Positions 48,201 through 54,477 of a DNA stretch of 54,477 bases are shown here, piece after piece. This DNA is from Davidsoniella eucalypti (lineage: Eukaryota > Ascomycota > Sordariomycetes > Microascales > Ceratocystidaceae). Every line of letters starts with the position of its first letter. Positions within the stretch are counted from its first letter, which is position 1. A model generated the notes under the pieces. That model was given only the letters and a program-made list of their open reading frames with translations. It was not told where the DNA came from and searched no databases. The stretch covers positions 1 through 54,477 of the forward strand of contig RMBW01000151.1 of NCBI GenBank assembly GCA_004009845.1. The letters are read 5' to 3'. Position numbers and translations under genes: made by a program.

Positions 48201-48773
48201 TTAGTATGTGTTAGCGGAAGATCCATATACCCAGTATATAAATTGCCGAGCAGATCGAGTAAGGTGGGCCAAACCGAGCAGGAATCCAAACAAAGTATGA
48301 AGAAAGGGATATAACAACTACTACTGATGCTCTTACCTCTGGAAGAGGAGCCCAACCGTGGAACGGGCCTCGTATGGGCACTACAGTCGGCCCAGTGGAT
48401 ATATGCTCGTAGAGTTCAGCAAGTTTACAGCCGCTCAAGTAGCGACGATCGCTACCCCAGACATGCCACCAGAAGTTTTCCAAGCGGTGAGCTGTTGGGT
48501 CGCGCAGTTTTTTGTGCGTGACTGTGTATGCTGTAGAAGGGCAAAGAAAAAAGAAAATTGGTAGGTTAGTATACGATGCCAGAGATGATAAGAACGAAAG
48601 GAAAAAAGAAGTTAACGGTGCAGATGATATTCATATATTGTGGCATATTATCACTTACCATGCCAGAACTCCCTGATTTTTTCAGCAGGCAACAGATCAA
48701 ACTTAGCTACCTCTTGGTACACGCCAGGCTTATTGACTATGCAGCCCAGCGGCAGAAGAGAATCCCCGTCCAT
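45270..48773 (-). CDS. large disordered protein with AreA-like (DUF1752) N-terminal domain
   Basis: Exons 48773-48659, 48530-48337 and 48185-45270 join in phase to 1074 aa. Residues about 33-85 read KIREFWHAYTVTHKKL, then RLENFWWHVWGSDRRYLSG and LAELYEHISTG. The RLENxxWxxW core resembles the short GATA-AreA/DUF1752 domain found near the N-terminus of AreA-type nitrogen regulators and related fungal proteins. No GATA zinc finger is present, so this is not AreA itself. The remaining 950 residues are Ser/Thr/Pro-rich and disordered, with basic patches (PPPKHSILKKSKS) and many possible phosphorylation sites, ending FFSGLLPWFREN. Role unknown; a regulatory or scaffold protein is plausible. ATG at 48773 is the first in frame, but the frame stays open upstream (GAGYFKDPYPT just before Met) until a TGA about 160 nt away, so an upstream exon is possible. 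Confidence 0.8.
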
Positions 48774-51700
48774 GGTAGGGTAGGGGTCTTTGAAATAGCC
48801 GGCTCCGGGGTTGGCGGCCCCGGGCCAGATGAGGTCCAGGTAGATGATTAGTAGTGGAAGTACTAGGCGTGAAGGAGAGATGCAGTATGAAGCAGTTGTA
48901 AGAATAGATAACAGGGAAAAGATGAGTGACGCGAGAGTAGTGATAGATCAACGCAAATGAAAAGGTAAGAGAAAGTGAGCCAAGTCAAGAATCCGGGGAG
49001 CCACAAAGTAATAAGTGGTAGTGATTGCTAGTGCTACAAGAACTAGTCAGTGAATATAGTAGCACTAGGGACTGTAATGGCTGTAATGCAGCTGGCTGGT
49101 TGGTTGGCAAGGACAAAATTAAAACACACGTCTTAGCGGGCGGCTGCTGGCACAGCAAGGCAGGCCTTTTTTTGTATATAAAAATAAAATATTAAAATAT
49201 TAAAAAAAAATTGTCTGGGCGTTCGTTCGTTTGCTTTGTGGCCGGGAAGGAAAAAAAATTAAATAAGAAATAGATATGAATAATTAAACAGTTGGGGCAG
49301 TTGCAAGGCCCAAGGTAATCACGGGCAAGCCTAGACTTTCGATGGTCAAAACGAACCGAAACATAAGAGGAGAAGGGCAAAATATCGTGAGCCTCAGAAA
49401 GGTGGTTAAGTTCGAATTTGTCTGTTGTGGCAGATATCAAAGCCGGACTAGAAAATAGGCGGGTTTTTTTGGTTGTTTTGGGGCGCAAAAATGCGCTGAA
49501 GAGATTTCGCGGACCAGCAACAAAAATAAAGGCGAGAAGAAACAAAGCAGGAAGAAGAAGATTGCAATAGCAATAGGGCAGCCGCTGGGAAAGTCGGACG
49601 AGTTAAGGGTGTAATGTGAAATAGAGGGTTTATGTGGGATTCCAAGCGAGTGAACATCAGAGAAAAAATTATTAAAAAATACAAGGGCGCTGGTTCCAAT
49701 GTCGACGATGCTTATAGTATTTCTTGCGATATTCGATGGCCACGAGGACAAAAACAAAATTAGATGTCGGAAACTCAATGTCCAACACAGATTATGATGT
49801 CGAAGGAAAGAGATGAAAGGTGTCAAGAATATCTCAAGCCTTAAGGAAGGAAACTTGGATCTTGGCAGATATAAATGGAAAGAACAACAAGGCTGGGCTC
49901 AACAGACTAGTAGTTGCAAGAAAAAAAAGCGCAATATCAACTCCAGAGAGGAAGGGAAGAAAAAAAAAGAAGAAACAGGCAAGAACGAGGATAATAAAGC
50001 TGGAGACGGTAGTTGCATCTTCTATTCCACAAACCCAAGCGTAAAAAAATTTAAAAAAGAGGCAAGAAAACAACACTAGCAGAGCCTATTTCCTCTTTGG
50101 GCTATGTAGAAGCGGGCTCCTTTTTTTTGCTCTTACCTTTTCGATGTTTGGAAATTGAAAAGAAAAGAGTACAAAAGTATTGGCACTAGCGTTTGTGTGA
50201 GACACAAAAAAAGGAAACAGCAGTCAATATCTACTGGTATTACGAAAATGGCGTTCCTTCTGCTTTGGAATCTCGCAACAGGAGGGGCAGATCGGTAATA
50301 AAAGAAGGAAAAAGAAGAGAATAAAAAAGAACGGTTGCGAAGAGTAGTTTCCCTATTCCCCGGACGACTAACAAGATGGCGGATGACGGCATGGGATTCG
50401 AAACATGCAAATATCAGTGATAAATACTGATGAAATATGTAAAATATATGGAATACATATTTAGATGCAGGCAGCTAGATTGGATAGTTCAGCCGGCGTC
50501 TAGAAAAAGAGCAAGAAAGTCGGAAGAAAAAAAAATAAGAGACGAGAATGTGATAGAGCGGCTGGAATCACACTATATAACAGGCTCAGTTACAATTATA
50601 TGGAGAGAAAAAGGAAACAGGATGACAAGCTTCAAGACAGAAATGAGGTCAGGGAGACTACAAACGCCTCTATTCGCTCAGCTCAGCCAAGCCTGGAGGC
50701 AAAGCAAGGCACGCAAGCGTCTTTGTTCTGACTGGTTGTTTGTTTGTTCCTGGGAAGTCGGTGAGCAAAGTCAAGGTTCTGTCTGTCCGTCTGGTGTTGC
50801 TTCTGCAAGTGACCGGCCTAGATGACAAGTCGCTAGACTAATACATGGAGCACGTTGTAGTAGCAGCTATATCCGTATATAACAGGTATTATCTCGTATG
50901 CGTTTATATAGATACACATATACAACTACATCCATTGCTTGCTTGGACGTCTTGATGCAGATAGGCCTGGGCCCCCGGACATGCAATATTCCCGGTATGA
51001 TGTACGTCAAGTACCATACATGGCATTATGATATCATGACAATGCTGACTCTGACAAAGACGGCACCGATAAGAAAAGATAGTGGCTATCGTAGCAGCAA
51101 AACAAGATATGACCGATACATACCATTCGTTGGGCCGCAAGTCTAGAATTCCTTCAAGATATCTACTTGTTATAACGCGCCCTACATAACTTTATAAGAT
51201 CTCCAAGGGACCTGGGGGAAAAACCGGACAATAGAAGCCCAAAGCAGTGTCAGCCTCTGGTTGGAACTATACTGGCCTGACTTCGATGTGGAAAAAAGAG
51301 AAAAAAAAGATATACACATATTCAACATCACATTTACAGCGGCAGGGAAAGGCGGTCAACATCATGCAGGCTGACGAAAGAATACAGAGCCACACACACA
51401 CAACACAGGTATAATATCTGGACACAGAGACACTATGTAATTTTCAATATAGACGAGTCCAGATATGAGGTGAAAACAGCAGTAATCGCACACCTAGTAT
51501 TAGTATCCTCTATACAGCAACAGAAAAGGCCAGAGGAACGTAATGTTGGCTTGTCTGGAGCAGATAGACTCAGTTCTCTCCAACAGTTCTTGGTGCTAAG
51601 GAAGACGAAGATGGAAAGACGAACAGACCTTGAGGGCTTTGACGAACCAAGACCATGACCAGGACAAAAAGAAAGAATAATATAGAACCATCTAGCTTAA

Positions 51701-54477
51701 GTTTGTGTGTGAGAAGATAAAAGTCCGGGGTTTTCTATTAGTTGGCAAAATAATCACGAGGCTGGTTGAACTCTATAGATGTAAAATAAAAATTACAAAA
51801 AAATATCGCCTCCACATCAAATATAAATATGAAATTTGCGATAACAGAATAGCGGTAAAAAAAAAACCATTATATATAATATAATATTATCAATAACGTT
51901 GTGGAAAAATCCACAATAGTCCACAAGAAAAATACGCACAAAATTGCTCACGAAGGTTGAAAACACTGCAGGAATAGAGGGGGAAAATACAATAAAAAAG
52001 GGAAAGAGAAATGACAAACAAAGAGGTTGGTCAAGCAAAACAAAAAGAAACTAAGAAATGAGAGACGCAGATGCTGCTTTGACTGCCGTCGTAGTTTCAC
52101 TCACAAGATATCTCGTCTGTATACATATAAACAAGCTTTGTCTATTAATTGCCTTCATTCTCTCCCCCAAGAAATAGCCCTGGTATCCAGAATTACCAGA
52201 GCTTCAAGAGCTCAAGGCTACTTCACATAATGAAATATCGCGACGATCTCGCTTTCCCCGTTGTCGATTTTAAACCCTAGTTGTATATCTGTCGTATATG
52301 GTAAAAGCCCCATCTGACCCAGTAAGCCAACACATATGTACAATGTAAATTGGCTTAAACCAAGCACCCTGACTATAATAGACTTGAAATCCGGAAACTG
52401 CAAATGTCAAGGCCAATCACGACAAACTAGATCCTGATTCTGTCAATCATCTGGAGAACACGAGAAGTGAAAAAAAACCCATGTTGGAGAAAAAGCGATC
52501 GGCTACGAAAGGCGTCTTTCCAGATAAGGGTCTACAAATACAGGCTAGGGTTTACAGACTGAAAGAATCCTTCTTAGGCCCGACAGTTTGGGCCACCATT
52601 CAGAAAGTTATCTTCTCTCTATTTTTACATCTTCTAAGCTTAGTTAGCTCAGCTGGGCTTGACTTGAGATTTTAGGCCAAGATGAGAACGAAGAGATGAA
52701 GCTGAGGCCAGATCCTGGCCAAGACCGATGAACAGCTGCTAACAAAATGAAAAGAAAAGCCTATCCATTGTTGAGAAAGGGAGAACGAAGACCCTATCTG
52801 GCCGTCTAAGTAGTGATATTAGGCTTGAAGATGGGATGGGCGGTGTTTGGTTGGGCTCAGCTTTACGAAGATATTATGATATCAGGATTTTTAGACAAGA
52901 AAGCCTCACCAGTTTTATGAGGCTTGATACGATAATACACATATGCTGCGGCCAAAGAAGTCAGAAAAAGAAAAGCTAGAAAATTTGCTGCCTGTCATGA
53001 TATCTTACATCATTTCCTCCTTTTTTTTTTTCCTAACATAATTTCGCAAATTAATAGCCCGTTCTTTAGAAACTTTAGAGTGCCAGACCGACTCTCAGAT
53101 GCAGCCTCACCTGTGCGTTTTGATCTTCTCCACGGGCTTCCCTTTTTTTTTTTTTTTTTTTTTTTTGGAGAACTTATAAGCGATAAGACCGCCGATACAA
53201 TTTAAACACTTCAAAGTTCCCCTGTAAACAATAGAAATATATTCTACTCCAAATTGTACAAGACACGGGTTAAAAGAACAAGGAACTGGTACATATATCG
53301 ATATACACATCTGTATATATAGTAACAAGGGTTGAAGGTTCTAGAAGGAAAACTGATTAAATTCTCTTTTTTTGATGCAGTATAGTTGTAACTTTTAATG
53401 AACCAGCCGAGCCAGGCTTTGTGAGAGCTTTTCATCGCCTCAAGCCGTCCTGTTACCTGTTGTTTCTCAAGCCATCTGGGCCGTATGACCGCGTGTTACG
53501 ACAAGTTCCCGCCAGGAAGAGCTTTTCTAGTAGATGGATGTCAGGTTGTTGAGTATACACTAGGAAGATAATAAAGATAATCAAGGGATCAATCAAGCTA
53601 CGGATTGGGCTGGATTGTTCTACCCGCTGGATTTTCTTGTCCTTCTTCCTGTTTTCAAATGCCGGTGAATGGGCCTCTTTAAGGCGCCCTGCCATCTTTT
53701 TCTCGGGCCATGGCTTTTACCTGATACTTGATATCTGTACTTACATATGGCCAGTCAAATGGCAAATGGCGTGGCTACTGTCAACCCTTGATCTTTGCTT
53801 GATCGTCCCAGTTCAACGGATACTGGGGCCCCCTTTCAGCAAAAGATAGAGAAGTCGTAGTTGAACAAGGGGACGAGAGAACATGGTTGTTATTTCCTTA
53901 TTATCTTTTATTTTTTTAGCCTTGGGCTGGAAGCTAGCTAGGAAGGCCTCTTTTTTCTTCCTCTATCGTTATTCTTGAAGCCTCGGAAACCATGAAAAAG
54001 AAAAAAGAAAAGAAGAGCCAAAGGCATAACACGTAGCAGTTGCGAGGCCTATAAAGGCAGACACTAAATAAAAAGCCATAGATAAAGTAACATGATAAAC
54101 AACACGGAATAGGGGGAAGACAAACAAATAATTATTTTGCTTCAATAAGCCGTTGGCATGATACAACCAAATATTTTAGGCTCCTTGGTAATGTCTTCAC
54201 TGCTACCTTGATCCAAATAGTTAGTTGCTTGATCCTCAAAAGAGAAACAAACACGGCATTCGCAAAAGAATAGAGCAATAAAAACCCTATTTCTCAGGTC
54301 TGTTTCTGGGCACCCTCTAAGAAGAAGGTCTATCCTTTTCCTTCCCGCCGATTCCCGTGTTCGTACGACACGTGAACATGGCATAAAACTAGGATTGTGA
54401 CCTTTGTTCCAGAAGCTGGCTGTACTCAAGCCATGTCAGCAAACCCTAAAGATGCCGTATTCATGTTTCTTTTCTTT
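48774..54477. other. gene-poor region at the right end
   Basis: About 5.7 kb. The left part includes the leader and promoter of the DUF1752 gene (AT/GA-rich, with CTGGCTGGTTGGTTGG near 49090). No exon was recognised; all frames are short and many are Lys/Phe-rich because of A/T runs. Other items are an AAACCCTA word at about 52272 and its reverse complement TAGGGTTT at about 52546, a poly-T of 24 (53143-53166), and a CCCAG/CTGGG inverted repeat with an 11-nt spacer at about 53808-53828. The next gene must lie beyond the window. Confidence 0.5.
53143..53166 (+). repeat. poly-T tract, 24 bases
   Basis: An unbroken run of T, the longest homopolymer in the window. Read on the minus strand it is poly-A, but no retroposed gene body or target-site duplication was recognised next to it. 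The lysine run in the minus-strand frame across it is an artefact. Confidence 0.85.

Noticed and set aside
49400..50415. tRNA-like B-box words (AGTTCGAAT near 49410, GATTCGAAA near 50396) and a similar one near 30590
   Set aside because: None is flanked by a pairing T-arm, and no A-box or acceptor stem is in register, so they are not tRNA genes.
53107..53328. Frame with a poly-Lys stretch that could suggest a basic membrane protein
   Set aside because: The Lys run is simply the 24-base T tract read on the other strand; no ATG context or family match.

Overview
The window is nuclear DNA of an ascomycete fungus, most likely a filamentous one (Pezizomycotina or a nearby lineage). The genes are split by short GT-AG introns (about 59-150 nt, with TACTAAC or CTAAC-like branch sites). 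The gene set fits: a polo kinase, Chs4/Skt5 chitin-synthase activators with C-terminal CaaX boxes, the ascomycete complex III factor Cbp4, an Rax1-type RGS membrane protein, an Asp f 3-type peroxiredoxin, and leucine-catabolic genes that most budding yeasts lack. The species cannot be named from the sequence. Twelve well-supported protein-coding genes and one serine-rich open frame of uncertain status lie among unusually long AT-rich intergenic stretches (up to about 7 kb).

Layout. 48-301(+): last exon of a Chs4/Skt5-like protein. 1475-4931(-): polo-like kinase. 4932-10909: gene-poor. 10910-12289(+): secreted endonuclease/exonuclease/phosphatase-family enzyme with a lectin-like tail. 12894-13853(-): serine-rich frame that directly follows, in phase, the stop codon of the next gene. 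13854-16823(-): full-length second Chs4/Skt5 paralogue ending in a CaaX box. 16824-21070: gene-poor. 21071-21600(+): CBP4, with a GC-AG intron. 22508-23551(+): nascent-polypeptide-associated complex beta subunit, whose frame needs a 1-nt exon. 23796-25126(-): tRNA adenosine deaminase Tad1. 25600-26760(+): ribosomal protein eL24, divergent from Tad1. 27676-28389(-): peroxiredoxin. 28390-35716: the longest gene-poor stretch. 35717-37216(+): Rax1-like RGS protein. 37697-39071(-) and 40046-41853(+): isovaleryl-CoA dehydrogenase and methylcrotonoyl-CoA carboxylase beta subunit, divergent around one 974-bp promoter. 41975-42855(-): dienelactone hydrolase family protein. 45270-48773(-): long disordered protein with an AreA-like (DUF1752) N-terminal domain. 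48774-54477: no gene recognised.

Themes. (1) Leucine breakdown: the neighbours IVD and MCC-beta catalyse consecutive mitochondrial steps. (2) Cell wall and division: two Chs4/Skt5 paralogues, Rax1 and polo kinase. (3) Translation: NAC-beta, eL24 and Tad1 sit within 4.3 kb. The most unusual observations are the NAC-beta 1-nt exon, which splits one glycine codon over three exons, and the long in-frame open extension behind the CaaX/stop of the Chs4 paralogue. All exon joins were worked out by hand from splice signals, reading phase and family conservation; none was tested with RNA data or a database search.
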